From Collybiopsis luxurians FD-317 M1 (lineage: Eukaryota; Basidiomycota; Agaricomycetes; Agaricales; Omphalotaceae), in NCBI GenBank assembly GCA_000827265.1, contig KN834749.1, forward strand, positions 1,663,500 to 1,727,499: a stretch of 64,000 nucleotides of DNA, read 5' to 3'. Position 1 is the stretch's first letter. Each line of letters starts with the position of its first letter. Shown piece by piece: positions 34,409-46,826 of this stretch. The notes beneath the pieces were generated by a model that did no database searches, was not told the DNA's origin, and saw only the letters and a program-made list of their open reading frames with translations. Both the position numbers and the translations under genes were made by a program.

Positions 34409-34859
34409 GGAGCGGAAGGGGAATGGGAGAATTGATGGTCAGAAAGAGGATATTTATTATATGTTTCGGTAGCCGGTGGCAGTGATCGCCTTTTCCTGGC
34501 CCGGGGATCGAATTCAAAACAGCAGAGTTTACCAATGTTTGAGCTATAGGTACCGCAATTATAAGAAGCTCTCGGACACTTGCATCGCAAATCGACTCTG
34601 AGATGAAAGAGCACAGGAAGATCATTGTTTCGCGTCTGCACTGAACAAGAATATTCCGCTAGCTTGTTGAAAGACTGGTTTTCGAGGATGAGGATAGGAT
34701 AGGATGTACACTGTACTGGCCAAGATCCAATTCCCGAACGACCAATGCACATACTACTGACTTTTTTCAGGTGAAAAGGAATTATTGGCAGTGTGTTGTC
34801 TAGGATACTCTCCCATATTTAGTAGCTAGAGGATCCGTGCACTGTAATAACATATATCT
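34409..34859. other. Intergenic, 451 bp, SEC9 promoter
   Basis: Between the SEC9 start and the MPP10 stop. No supported gene. A short run GAGGATGAGGATAGGATAGGATGT at about 34683 is mildly repetitive. Confidence 0.5.
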
Positions 34860-37329
34860 CTATGACGCCTTGATCTTCCTATCCTTCGCCAAAATATCCT
34901 TCTTCTTCTTGCCTACCACAGTGATACCCTTACCCGCCTTGACAACACTCTTCAAGGCGTCCTCCTTCTGCTTCTTCAAGCTACCACCCTTCTGTGCCCT
35001 TGCGTACTTGTCCGTACTCTTGTTGAGAGCGTCGCGCGTCTTTTTCTTGGTCTTTCTCTCCCTGCGACGCAGAGCTTGTTTCTCTGCAGGTGTAAGCTCG
35101 CTTCTTGCACGCAAGTCTGAAGGAGAGGAAGCAAAGACTTCTTCAGGCGCCAGCATTGAGGAGACCGACTTGGCAGTTGGAAGAGTAGACTCCATGGAAG
35201 CGGTCGAAACATTGGAGATTGTCGATATTGTAGCCTTCGGCTGGAGCAAAAGGTTAACAATGAGTATATCGCGAAAAAAAAGAACCAACGCACTTGTTTG
35301 GGGGTAAAGTGAGCATTGCAAAGTGCATCCAGGTTATTACAGATATTTTCCCAAAGCCTTTCCACCTCTTCATGCTCTTTCTTGAGTTTTCCGTCACGGT
35401 CTTCACCAGTCGCACCGCCAGTTGCAGCAACATACTCGTCCTCGTAGATTTCCGCTAGGGATTGGGTTGATTTTGTGTCTTTGAGTTCGAAGAATCGCGA
35501 AGGAAGGAAGGGTTTATCTTCAAGAGGCCGTATGCGCACGACGTCGTCAAAACGATTCTCGAGGATCCTGACTTTAATTCGCTCCTCCAGGCCCTTAACA
35601 ACATCTTCAGTGATTACCGGGACTGCTTTCATCACTCGGTCGAATTCTAAATCTTCTTCAAGTAGAGAATTTTGAGGACGAGATCGGGAGTCAGCTTCTC
35701 CCATAAGCACCCAATCTTTAGGCCCAACATTCTCCGCCTCGAGGTCTGTGATTTGTTTTTTGAGAGCGGCCATACGTCGTTCATGAGTGGAGAGATCTGC
35801 CCGACGCTGAGACCATGCAATACCAAAAGGAGTACAAGATAATACCTTCTTGTGTTTCGTCTTCCTCGTCCGCGAACAAGTCATTTTTGACTCGCGATAT
35901 CGCTTCCCTCTGAGAGATTGCAACATCATCCGTGTCATCACTTTCATCTCCCCCTTCCTCTTCACCGTCTCCCTCCACGACGTCCGAAGAACCATCAAAA
36001 TTTTGTTCCTCCTTGTCTTTGATACCAATCCACGCCCCCTCGTCCTCATCCTCATCCTCATCCTCATCCTCATCCTCATCCTCATCCTCTTCATCCTCAT
36101 ACATACTCGATACCGGAAGATTCTTACCCTTTGCCTCAATTTTCCTGACTCGAACCTCGTCTCGAAATCGTACCGACGTCGGTTTTACGGGCTGTTTCGC
36201 GTATTTCGGGGGTTTGAAAAAGTCATTGTAGAAGATCACTGGGACACAAGGATGGTTACTTGTGAGATGTTTCAAATAGTGAAAATTACACGCACTACTG
36301 GCATTATTGTCCGCGTCCTCCTCATCCACTCCTTCCAGGTCAACTGGAGCGAAGAGGTCGATATTCTCTTCTTCGTCCTCTTCGTTGAGACGACCAAAAG
36401 AGGTATTTTTGGCTTCCGCTTGCTCAGACTGAGCATTGAATGCATTCAAATCGAAAAAGTCGTCGTCTAGTTCCGGATGACCCCAGCTACGACTTGAGTT
36501 CTTCTTTGGGGCGATGACATCCATCAAAGACCGCGATTCATCCTCTTCCCCACTGTCCGACGACGGGTCTCGTAATGCAGCTTTTTCCTCTGCGTTTTCT
36601 TCCCCTTCGTCACCCTGTTCTTCTTCCTCTGAGTAACTTTCAGCGACTGAGTTGGAGTCTTCTAGATCATCGTCGTTGGCAAGATTAAGGATAAAGTCTT
36701 TCATAGATTCGTCCAAACCGAGTTGGTCCAAATCAACATCCTCCCCACGATTGATACGCCTCATGGCTTCCCAAAGCTTTTGATCAATCTCTTCTTCATC
36801 GTCATTGCTGCCTTCACTATCATCCTCTTCCGAATCCAGTCTATCTCTATCCAACTCGTCTTCATCGGGTTCCTTGTCAAGTATACTATCCAGAACTTGA
36901 CAGATATTGCTGGTTCGGAGGTCCAGTTGAGACCATATCTGGTCTTCATTCATTCCATCGACGTATAAAGTCTCTACGGGAGTATGCTGGAAAGAAATTT
37001 GAGCGGCAGGAGGACTGGGACTTCGTTTCCGTTTTCGGGTCTGTGACCGCGTTTTGGGAGCCTCCGAGGGATTTACCGAGGCAAAAAGAGCGTCCAGATG
37101 AGGCTTGGATACATTTTCCGCTTGAACGGCTAGAGACTAGCTGAGTATCCTCAGTGCCATACTAGAAGTTTTTAGACTTACACAGATCGAAAATGAATTT
37201 AGCTGCTTGTAAAGCTGTATTTTGTATGTAAGAGCTTCCTGTATAAATATGGTCTGGATTTTCATCTATTGTTTGGGAAAGTTGGGCGAGCAATGGAGTA
37301 GAGGATAGAATGGCGGATGCGGAAGACAT
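34860..37329 (-). CDS. MPP10: U3 snoRNP protein Mpp10
   Basis: Component of the SSU processome required for 18S rRNA processing in the nucleolus. The ATG at 37327-37329 starts MSSASAILSSTPLLAQLSQT. The N-terminal part has KRKRSPSPPAAQISF and QIWSQLDLRTSNICQVLD. Very acidic regions follow, including a run of Glu-Asp pairs coded by a TCCTCA hexanucleotide repeat. The conserved blocks are DDFFDLNAFNAQ, YNDFFKPPKY, VRFRDEVRVRKIEAKGKNLPVSSMY, LFADEEDE, THERRMAALKKQITDLEAENVGPKDWVLMGEADSRSRPQNSLLEEDLEFDRV and KPFLPSRFFELKDTKSTQSLAEIYEDEY. The C-terminus is basic (RERKTKKKTRDALNKS, GKKKKDILAKDRKIKAS). These segments, especially ANV-GPKDW-LMGEA and SLLEEDLEF, are diagnostic. Stop TAG 34860-34862. Confidence 0.93.
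36043..36088. repeat. TCCTCA hexanucleotide microsatellite within MPP10
   Basis: About seven and a half units of TCCTCA. On the coding (minus) strand it writes alternating Glu and Asp, lengthening an acidic tract. It keeps the frame because the unit is six bases. Confidence 0.9.
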
Positions 37330-37888
37330 TATGTGCAGCAGATGGAAGTTGAAAGGAGAAGAAAATTATGAGTGAATCACGTGTTCGAGTCAAGAATTCA
37401 TTTTATTTTTGAGATGGAACGAAAATTTACAAAAACTGTGCGTAAAACTAACTATTTACAGTATACTACACCTAGAAAAAGTAAAAAGTCAGCCGGAGAA
37501 TCGTATAGCACGGAGAATAACAATCTCAGCAAGTCATTCATGTCATAAAAACGCTCCAGTTTTGAAAACTAGAGGCCTTGTATCGGCTAAGAGGTGCCAA
37601 TTGGTTGAAATATACAACACTCGTCACAGAAGAGAAAGAAAAATGTGAACAGGGCTTACCTCAACGAACGAAATAAAAGAAGGAACGAAATAATTAAGCG
37701 CTCGTCAGCCGTAATTTCTACAGCCTTATCGTGAGAAAAGTTGCTAGTTGCTATAAGCCACAGATTGACTCGCTACGACTCAACGCCATTCGCCTTTAGC
37801 AAGGTATTCGGGACCTCTTTTCAGCTCAATTATCAGCCCATCTAACTCTTCTACTACCTCTCAGACCTCAAGCAACTTCCTTCAAAAA
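37330..37888. promoter_or_regulatory. Divergent promoter of MPP10 and RPS3
   Basis: 559 bp between two start codons of ribosome-linked genes. CACGTG lies at 37378-37383, 49 bp from the MPP10 ATG. A pyrimidine-rich stretch (CTACTACCTCTCAGACCTC) lies directly before the RPS3 start, as is common in fungal ribosomal protein genes. No open frame is convincing. Confidence 0.55.
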
Positions 37889-38823
37889 ATGGCTTCCCAG
37901 ATCAGCAAAAAGAGAAAGTTTGTCGCCGACGGTGTTTTCCGCGCTGAACTCAACGAGTTCTTCACCCGCGAACTTGCAGAGGAGGGTTATTCTGGCTGTG
38001 ATGTCAGAGTCACTCATGCCCGCACTGAGGTTGGTTCCTTATTCAACTAGGACGGAAAGAAATTCTTATCTCGAGATAGATTATCATCCGTGCTACCCAC
38101 ACCCAAGAAGTCCTTGGAGAGAAGGGTCGTCGTATTCGTGAGCTTACTGCTCTCGTCCAAAAACGTTTTAAATTCCCCGAAAATTCTCTTGAACTTTACG
38201 CCGAAAAAGTTCAGTACCGTGGTCTTTCAGCTATTGCCCAGTGCGAGAGTTTGAGGTATAAGCTGCTCGGGGGTCTCGCCGTTCGTCGGTACGTCGCCAA
38301 GAACCCCTTCATTTTTTTCACTTTCTTATGGTCTGCCAGTGCCTGCTACGGTGTTCTCCGTTTCGTCATGGAATCCAACGCAAAGGGATGCGAAGTAGTC
38401 GTTTCTGGAAAAATCCGTGCTGCCCGTGCCAAATCCATGAAATTTACTGATGGCTTCATGATTCACTCTGGTCAACCTGCCGTCGACTTTGTAGACACCG
38501 CGGTCCGTCACGTCCTGCTCAAACAGGGTGTGCTTGGTATCAAGGTCAAAATGTACGCCTACTTTTACTTCTTAATCGTTGTAATCTAATCCATAATTTG
38601 CAGCATGAAGGGCTGGGATCCTGAGGGCAACATTGGTCCTCGTAAACCTCTCCCTGACTCTGTCCAGATCCTCGAACCCCCAGTCGACAAAATTGTTTCG
38701 GAGCCTTCATCCGAAACACGCGAGCCTGCCGTTCCTGTGGCACCCCCAGTGCAGGAAGAAAACTATCCGGTCGCTGCTGAACCTGCATACCAGGAGCCGC
38801 AACCTCAGTTTGAGGCGTTCTGA
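37889..38823 (+). CDS. RPS3: 40S ribosomal protein uS3 (RPS3)
   Basis: Core small-subunit protein at the mRNA entry channel. The start [21 protein letters not shown] is followed by [26 protein letters not shown], the KH domain with [23 protein letters not shown] (GxxG is GEKG), [37 protein letters not shown], then [32 protein letters not shown] and [33 protein letters not shown]. The C-terminus is Pro/Glu-rich and ends QPQFEAF. Three introns were inferred: 3' of HARTE at about 38030, in the RRACYG region, and after GIKVK. All remove stop codons or shadow frames. Stop TGA 38821-38823. Confidence 0.97.
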
Positions 38824-38943
38824 TCTCTTTCGTGTAGTTTATCTGTATCCTTTTTTGCAATCCTACGTAGTACTTGAGTATGCAACAATACAGTTGTGTG
38901 AATTTACACTTGAAATTAGCGCTCACCAACTGATTCTGAATCC

Positions 38944-41705
38944 ATGTCGGCACGCCATCCTAATAACTCTAAGAAGGAAAGACGGCGCAAAGAAGACGCT
39001 CTACGTCAAGAACAACAAAGCTTACAGAACAGACCGCTCGACTTGGACGAGGATGGTATCATAGACTTGGCGACTAGTGACCACGGTCTTGTAGGGTCTG
39101 TCATCGTCAACAACGGCCCAGTTCGTAATCTAGGTCCTGCATCAAGTATAAGAATCCCATCTCCAAGGCAGGTATGTGCTCATCGTACTACCTCTCTTTC
39201 TCTCATCAACGTTCTTGTCTTTTCTCCCTCTAAACCATGAAGAACAATGCTCCTCGATATTCCACAGATGTCATCGTTCTCTCGGACGACGACGACGTGC
39301 CGGTTCCTCCCAAGGTTAGTCCACGACGCTACTCTGGTCAGTATACGACCAAACTCTGTCTTGGGCTAGAAAAAGCGCAAAATAGTCATCGACATCAGCG
39401 ACGATGATGACATTCAAATTTTGGATCAAGAGGACGTTCGCGTGCAACAACAAGAGATCACTTCACAAAGAAATGAGGTGATGCCGGTACAAAATGAGGA
39501 TCGGATTCGTCGGCGCAGAGAGATGGAATCTGAGCAAAGAGCCGAAGCCGTTCGACAGAACAAAGAGCAGGAAGAGGAGAGGGAAGAGGAATATCAAACT
39601 TCACTCGATGTCAACGACCCCGATCTCGTATGTTTCAATCTGATACGCTATTGTTCACTTCAATAACTTGAGCTTGCAGTGGGAGCAGCTTCCGCCGTCT
39701 AGTAGTTATTCCGTCGAGGAACTTTCTGCCCATCTTTATCATTCCTTGCGAATAGAACCTCTACGACGCGAGCATCTTTCGAAGGGTGAACACTCTTCTT
39801 CCGGAGCTATTAAGTCCCTTTATCTGCAGTCGACGGGAAAGGATCCTCTGGAGCATGTGCGCGATGTATGTATTCTTGCTCTCACTCTTTCTCACTGTTT
39901 GGTTCCAGATTGCGAGAATGTTCAGCAAGGTTAAATCAAGGTCATCACGGCGCTTTGAAAATTATCAGCGTCGTCAACTGTACGATCCGTCTGTGAGACT
40001 TAATATCCTTCGTCGATGTACTCCTACTTTAGCCAAGCAAGCTGCTGGCGGTGAGTTTTATGTTGTCATTGCATCCAACCTGTTCATTTGTTTCGCAGCC
40101 ATTAACAAGATTGTTCAGTATAAGTCGTTTACCGTTGTAGGAAGTTCGGTCGACGGCGGCTATATCGATGAACCTGACGGTATGTTTACATGTTCTAACC
40201 AGCCGAATCGCTCAAGTTTTTCTCTTATTTTCAGAGATTGAATATCCTTATAACAAGCCCGGAACTCTTGTCGTCTGGGATGGATTAAAACCTGTGCTCA
40301 TGACTTCTCACTCTCGAAAAGGTTAGGAAGAGTTCACTTTTTTGACCTTTCAAGATTGAAACGTTTATCTAGATCCCTTCTTGAAGCACTACACCGTCAA
40401 CGACGTTGCTACGTGCCCCAGGTCCGACGGTGGTTCCATTCTGATCTCTAGCGGTAATGATTACAAAGTACATTTGTGGGAAGGGATAAACTATAGTCAC
40501 AAAGTCTGTACTCTATGTAAGAGCACCGTTCGGGTTCTTTCGAATATCCCTGATATATCTGATGCCTATTCGAACAGCAGATCCAACGCGAAGCGTACCA
40601 CCAATGGACATTGCTGTAAACCCTAAAGCGCATATGTTCGCTTTTGCGAGCCAGTACGTTTTCAGAATTTATCTCTCCCAGGATTTAGCTTCCAACCTCG
40701 TCGCAGTCAAACCGTCGTTTGTAGAGAGGTCTGGTCAGAAGACGGTCCCGGGTGGGAGTCCTTTGACCTTGAATTGGTTGCGCATAACGACGGCAACAGA
40801 ACAGCAAGCTTAAAATGGGGACACGACTCAACCAAAGATACTCTGTTCGCCTCCTCAGAGCAGTATCGGGATGGTGCAGGTCCTAGCAGCCACAAAGCCT
40901 TTGATACGAAATATCAAAAAACAATGTTCAAGTTCGATCTGGAAGAAGAAGGGGATGCTTTAGCATTGGACAGTTCAGGTTGGCAAAAAGATTTTCTTCA
41001 TTCCGACCATAATTCATTTAATTCCTTGCAGGTGAACGTCTGGCGATCTGCTCTGTTCGAAAGGACAATGATGCAATGGTTGTTAACGACAATTCCGACA
41101 GCACTGAAAACATTCTTCGGTTGTACGACGTACGTCGAAAAAATGGATCCCAGCCAATTCACCAGATTACCTTGGAACGTTCTGGCGTGAATTCTGCGAC
41201 TTTCAGTCCCGATGGCATCTTCCTTGCCGTGGCTCGGGCGGATGGTCGTGCGTTAGTCTACGATTCCCGATTTCTTGGCGAAGGAGAACTGTGTGATTTT
41301 GAACATAACGGTCCTTCCGCTGTCTCTCCTCAGCATAGTTCGTACGGGATTACACACGCAGAATGGAGAAACCTGCCCAACAATCAGCTAGGTCTATTAA
41401 CTGGTGGTCCAGACGGTATCGTATTTGCCTCGTTCTAATAATATCTTTTCTAACATTTATGACAGGTTGCGTTCGACTGTGGCAGCCTGGGCTTGCACGT
41501 TCTGTTGCAAAGCAAGGCAAGGTTATCGCTCAGGTTCATGGCGATGTGGGCTACTTTTCAGTGGGCGATCGGTTTGAAGGAGAGCATGAGTTAGTTGTGT
41601 AAGTGTTTTATGTCGTTATAGTGTTGACCGGTCGATTGAAATTGCTCTTCCAGTGGCGACGGCGACGGTGCGGTCTATTTCTTCGACGGAATTGGTGATC
41701 TATAA
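38944..41705 (+). CDS. WD40-repeat protein, uncharacterised
   Basis: Starts MSARHPNNSKKERRRKEDAL, a basic N-terminus, then a Ser/Asp-rich patch with two acidic motifs: STDVIVLSDDDD-VPVPPK and KIVIDISDDDD, which resemble SUMO-interacting motifs (hydrophobic IVLS/IVID followed by Asp). A Glu/Arg coiled coil follows (RIRRRREMESEQRAEAVRQNKEQEEEREEE). The C-terminal two thirds forms a beta-propeller: KIVQYKSFTVVGSSVDGGYID, GTLVVWDGLKPVLMTSHSR, TVNDVATCPRSDGGSILISSGNDYKVHLW, NSATFSPDGIFLAVARADGRALVYD and a final GDGDGAVYFFDGIGDL. I do not know the ortholog. The SIM-like acidic motifs suggest a nuclear role (inference). Many short introns. Stop TAA 41703-41705. Confidence 0.75.
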
Positions 41706-42027
41706 TGATGTTCGTTGTTGTCGGTGTTGAGTGAATCGAATGCTGAGAATCTCGATTTCGAACTGTCATCTTAGTGCTACCCGCAAGAATGTAATATACT
41801 TTGAGAACATACTGGGAGCAATGTAAAATCTCCAAGTGGTCTCTTCCATATCCCTTTCGGAAAAGTTTGTTGCAGACTTCAGTTATGAAGTGTATGTCCA
41901 TTGGTGACTATCGCTACAGGTATTATGGTCTAATGAACCGGTCTACATGTAAATCGTGTGTAAATGTTCATCACTGGTCCCAAAATTCCAAGCCAGCAAA
42001 AAGTAAAAGAAAATTGCAGCATACATC
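41706..42027. other. Intergenic, 322 bp, between convergent genes
   Basis: 3' flanks of the WD40 gene and the SUR7-like gene. Nothing else is supported. Confidence 0.5.
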
Positions 42028-42906
42028 TAGGCCTTGGTGAGCGTGACATTGATTTTGGTCAAAGAAGCAATAACTGGAACAGCATAAAACGCATATGCGA
42101 CCCAGATCACTTTAGCAGAAAGAAGATCAATCAGCACTCGAAAATGAAGAACGACTTTGGCACATACTTATGAATCCATTTCCTGTAGCGGCGACTAACT
42201 GAGGTCCCCCTGAACCCGCAGATACGACAGCGTTGTTGAAGTCATCGACAGACTTTCCCATTAGCATCCTCAGGATAAGGAAATCAGAAATTCCTATGAA
42301 GAAGCCAAAGAAACCGAGCCAAGCGGAGAAACGTTGAATGGCTGGTTTCTCCATGAGGGCGGCTCCTTTCCCACCCATCTTGTGTCTCAAGGAGATCATA
42401 GTAAATGTGAAGAAGAATACAATGGAGAACGCCAGCGAGACAGCAATAAAGGCGGGAGAACTCGAGGGAGGTGCGGAAAGGGTGAGCTGTGGGGCATTCG
42501 AAGGCAGATCAGAGAGATCTGTCGATGTAAGTATATGATCAGTCTATAGTGCAATACGTATGAACTAAAAGCCGACGAACCGTATACCGGTGACAGCGAC
42601 GGAACCGTGCAGTTGACGTCGGCAGCATTGTTAGGCCTTGAGCAGGAGCCTGAACGAAATCATTAAGGACACTTGAACAAGAAATAAAAAACGCATACCA
42701 AGAGCCCCCAGAAACAAACTAGGTCCATCGACACTTGGGCCGTTGGGTTTAGTCAAAGCAGTCGAAGGCGAGACAGTGAGCAGCGCGACGCGGTCGTTTA
42801 ACATAACCACAGGGGCCAAATAGGCGAAGAGCGACAGCAGTATCGCAGTTAGCGACAGCAGGGATGCCAAGTACAGAGTTACGGCTTTGGATAGGCCAGC
42901 AATCAT
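42028..42906 (-). CDS. Four-TM membrane protein, SUR7/PalI-like
   Basis: Starts MIAGLSKAVTLYLASLLSLTAILLSLFAYLAPVVML with the first TM helix. A polar extracellular loop follows (NDRVALLTVSPSTALTKPNG, with further Cys residues joined across an intron in a SCSRPNNAADVNCTV segment), then SSPAFIAVSLAFSIVFFFTFTM (TM2), KMGGKGAALMEKPAIQRF, AWLGFFGFFIGISDFLILRML (TM3), and VIWVAYAFYAVPVIASL (TM4), ending KINVTLTKA. The layout of TM, Cys-containing loop and three TMs fits the SUR7/PalI family of eisosome and pH-sensing proteins, but I see no diagnostic motif. Stop TAG 42028-42030. Confidence 0.6.
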
Positions 42907-43391
42907 GGTGTTCTAAGAGAATGAAAAGGTCGTAAAGATGGACTGAAGTTCAGTTAAAAAGCTCGGCTCGCAAGCTGGTCTTTGAAGAGGTCGTAAAAGA
43001 AGAGAAAGAAAAGGCAAGCAGGAGAGATAGAAGTTGGACAATGGTATGTACCGCGTTGCATGAGGGACTTTTATAGTCGATGTTCTTGAAATTTGGGGAC
43101 CGAATACAAACAAAAAGAACAATGGTACGGAAAGCATTGTGTTACGTTATGCACTTTGGCTTTTGTATTTTCTTGTGTCAACAGGGTATTCGTTGAGCGG
43201 ATGTCTAGCAACTGGAGACGTTAGCAATGTCAAAGTACAAAGGTCTGTTGAAACGGGGTGATTAGTCGGAATGGAAGTTTGAGTGCGCCACATGTCGGCC
43301 GCATTTAGTAATGACGAGTCCTTATAAGTACATTGACTACTCCCGAGCACACAAGAAATCAAATTTAGGACATGAATTATTATGAAATATG
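42907..43391. other. Intergenic, 485 bp, upstream of the SUR7-like gene
   Basis: Promoter of the SUR7-like gene and 3' flank of the coiled-coil gene. Nothing else is supported. Confidence 0.5.
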
Positions 43392-46355
43392 CTACTCTAC
43401 ATCATCTTCCGAGCCCTCCTTACCTTCTTCCGTGACTTCTGAGGCGGAAGATGGTGTACGCTCAACACGTTGAGGTCTTGGGTTACCTCCGGGCCCGCCC
43501 GGCGTACCGAGACCTAGCATATTCATTGTAGAAACAGTCCTTGCTCGAGGTCCATGCCAATCTATACCAGGCGGAGAGAAGACCGCCGACTTTGACGATG
43601 ACGGAGAAGAGTATGCCGGCATCGCAACACGTAAATCCAAATTCGAAAACGGATGTACTTGTTGTGGATTAGGTTCTACCATCGACCCTCGCCTGGCGCC
43701 GAGGTCTCGTTGAAAAGAGGGAGAATGCTTCAACCTGGGACTAGTCATGACATGCCCAAACGTTGGGGCAGGCGAGGGGCTGGCAGGTCGGGAAGGTACG
43801 CCTCGGATCCAAGATGTCCAACCAGCGTTGCTAACACTGGAACTGGCATTGAAACCATTTGCGATAGGCGAGGTTGATGGTGAAGAAGGGCCAAAAGCAT
43901 CAGGATCGTGCATTGCTCGCTTCAGTACTGCAATATCGTTTTGGACATCGCTCAGCTTACGGGAGAGGCTCTGGTGGGCCCGCTGAATGTTCAGATCTAT
44001 ACCTGAAGTGAATTCGCGTATTTGCGCTTCCAGCGCGGTCGCTGTCAACTCCGATTCTTGTGAGGAATCCTGGGAAAATGAATGCGCAGATGGCAAAGGG
44101 GATATCATTCCTGAAGATCCAGACAGAGTGAGCATGGTTTGATAACCTTGAGCTAGCAAAGCTTCGTCTGCAGCCCTGATCTCTAGCTCGACTCTTGCAT
44201 CTTCGTTATAATTATCCAAGCGTTCAACTGCCGCTTGGAAGAGCTGAGTAGAGACCCCATTGATGGTTCGGGTTGACGGAGATGTATCCGATTCAGCAGA
44301 GGATATCATCTTCCGGAGCTCTTGCAGAGCGAGATGGCAGTCTCGGAACGCTCGTTGTAATTCGTCATAGCGATGGCTGACACGGGTCAACTCATCAATG
44401 AGGGGGTGCTGTCCAGCAGCTTCAGATGAATAAATTTCTTCTGGCGCAAAGGAGATCGTTTTTCCTTCCGAAGACGAGAAAACAACTGAACTAGAAGATG
44501 CTTCAGTGGAGTCTTCCTTCTTATGCAGAGAGTGTTCGGGGGCACTAGAAGATTCGGCAAGTGGCCCGTCTAACGGAAGAGGCAGCGGGTGCAACGAGCG
44601 CTCTTCGGATGGTAACTTCGGTTGAGGTGGGCCCGAAGGTGAAGTGTCGGGGTTTACAGCAGTCGCGAGAGTTTCTACTGTGTGGATGGGAGCCTGGTCT
44701 GTTGTTTCTGACGGTGAAGAATAAGACGCATTGACTTCCAGTTCATCTGATGATGTGCTGTTTACTTCCTTTCCCTCTGTCGAATCGCTGACAGCGCGAA
44801 GTTTATCCTTGACTAAAACGGGTGGCAGAGGCTCATTACTAGCAGCCACGAGCTCCAGCTCTTGCCGTCGCGCAGTTTGGATCTGCAACTCCTCAGCAAG
44901 CGACTGAATAGAAGCTTCTGCAGCAATGATTCGGGCTAACGACCCAGCTGGAGCAGAATAAGGAGAGTACTGAGAGTCGGGGACGGGAGGTAAAGGCGAT
45001 CTGGCGGCGGTAGGAGTGTCAAGCACTGCGTAGACTGCCCGGGCGTCAGGGAGTAATTTCTCCAAAGGTGAACGCGTGGTGTGCTCATGTTCCTGATCAA
45101 GTAACTCTTGCGCTCGTCTTATCCATCGACCCAGAGCTTCCTGTAAGGCTTCTTCTCGAACAACAAGTTTAAGGCGTAATGCAATCTCCCTTCTCCGACC
45201 ATGACCCTCACGCATTATATCTTTGCCCAGCTCATCCACAATCGAGCGAAGCCTCTCCGAAGTAGCCTGAGATGACTGAAGTTGGGATGAAAGACTAGCC
45301 AATTGGTTGGTGAATGTATCTATCGTGGCTGAATGGCGCGTCTTCAGGATGTTGAAAGAGTTCTGTAATGAGTTAGTTGACGCTTGAGAGAATCTCCTGT
45401 ATAGGGTTGAGTATATATAGATACAATCAATGGTAAAACCCACATATATCTTGAAACCATGGACGCAGCTGATTTGTCTTCGAGCTTGAGCATTTGAAGC
45501 TCTTTCTGAGCCTCTGCAAGAAGTATACGATCCGTTTCCGCCGCTTTCCTCTCAGCTTGCAGGAGTGTATTCGACGCATCTAACTCTCCCTTCAGCCTTT
45601 CGACCTCTGCGTGCAGCCTCTCCGATTCTGCGGAGAATTCTGAGAAGAGCCGTTGCAAACCCGCTTTCCCTTCGGAAATACCGTCTATAAGGGTAGTTGT
45701 ACTTCCATTGCTGTGTGTAGACGGGAATTCAGAGGAGGCAGCAGTATTATTTCTGCCTTCCAGGGTCCGAACTAGTTTGGCATATTCCTTCACCACCAAA
45801 TCTTCCATTGCGATCTCCTCTTTCAATTCCCTGATTTTTCTCTCTAATTCCCGTTCCCTCACCTTCCCTTCTTCCTCTCTACCTCTCGTTCGAGCTGCTA
45901 AAGCGTAAGCACCTTCAACTGCAAGTCTAGACTTTGAAACCTCGGAAGTGGCATGGGCAAGTTCTGTGCTGCGCTCCAATAGGGCCTGCTCGGTCAAAGA
46001 TAGCTTGTCGGATAATCGACGTAAAGATAGTGTAAGCTCCTGCGCCTGGAGAGCTGCTGGGTTGGAAGCTGTGGAGAGATCTGGATGGGGATTTGCTCGC
46101 AGGACGGCGAGTTCAGTTTTTAGGAGCTCATTTTCACGCTCCAGATGTGCCACACGGTCTTGAACTGTTGACGTGTCCAGCGAGAAGCGTTGAAGCTTTA
46201 AAGCAGCACTATGAGCTTCATCCTGCAATGTTAGGTTCAGCTTGGAAACTTGACGTAGAAGAGGATCTTACTTGAAAACGAGTGGCAGCGGCTTTCAAGC
46301 TGGAGATTTCGAGGACGAGTGGATGGTCCTCGTCGATTTGGTCTGAAATGACCAT
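43392..46355 (-). CDS. Large coiled-coil protein, uncharacterised
   Basis: The ATG at 46353-46355 starts MVISDQIDEDHPLVLEISSL. Long heptad-like coiled coils fill the N-terminal half: AHLERENELLKTELAVL, LSLRRLSDKLSLTEQALLE, REEEGKVRERELERKIRELKEEI, LHAEVERLKGELDASNTLLQAE. After an intron come LQNSFNILKTRHSATIDTF, LASLSSQLQSSQATSERLRSIV and a helical block EIALRLKLVVREEALQEALGRWIRRAQELLD. The C-terminal half is Ser/Pro/Thr-rich, with shorter helices (DELTRVSHRYDELQRAFRDCHLALQELR) and a run of acidic residues at the end (EVTEEGKEGSEDDVE). The total is about 950 residues. It may be a cytoskeletal or polarity scaffold. No family is recognised. Stop TAG 43392-43394. Confidence 0.75.
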
Positions 46356-46826
46356 GGACGTAACAGACACGTAGATTAACTTGTGAGATCCAATAGAATG
46401 CGCTATAATTCGCAGTAGTAATAATAGACTATTCAAGGAACCTAATAAGCGCTTGGAACCGAAGTTTTCAACCTGAAATGTACATCTCTGTTTCCTTACT
46501 TACAGTTACATGCGCGTAGTATTAAAGATATGCCATAGATTTCGTTGAGATCATGAGAAAAGAAACAAAACACGACATGATGAATGAACGCACTGAGGCA
46601 AGCGAAGGAAACATAAAAAAGAAAGCAAGTAAAACATCGTTCAACAGCAGAAAGATTGTCGGAAACGCAATCCTCGCAAAAGGAAAACACGGAGAACACC
46701 AACAAAAAGAAAGAAAAGACACGCGGATGATGGCGACTTCGAAAGTCTTTTTAAGTTTTTATCATTGTAAATTGCTTTGAGGGATGACCGCTAAACATAT
46801 TGACGGGGGTACAAGACCTCTCCCGG
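46356..46826. other. Intergenic, 471 bp, upstream of the coiled-coil gene
   Basis: Promoter of the coiled-coil gene and 3' flank of STM1. An AT-rich, purine-biased stretch at about 46545-46735 (AGAAAAGAAACAAAAC and similar) has no gene support. Confidence 0.45.

Noticed and set aside
35850..36470. 206-codon plus-strand frame rich in Leu/Ile
   Set aside because: It is the reverse reading of the acidic repeats of MPP10; the Leu-Ile runs come from the TCCTCA microsatellite.
46553..46780. Lys-rich plus-strand frame
   Set aside because: Purine-rich AT sequence in an intergenic stretch; no start context or family.
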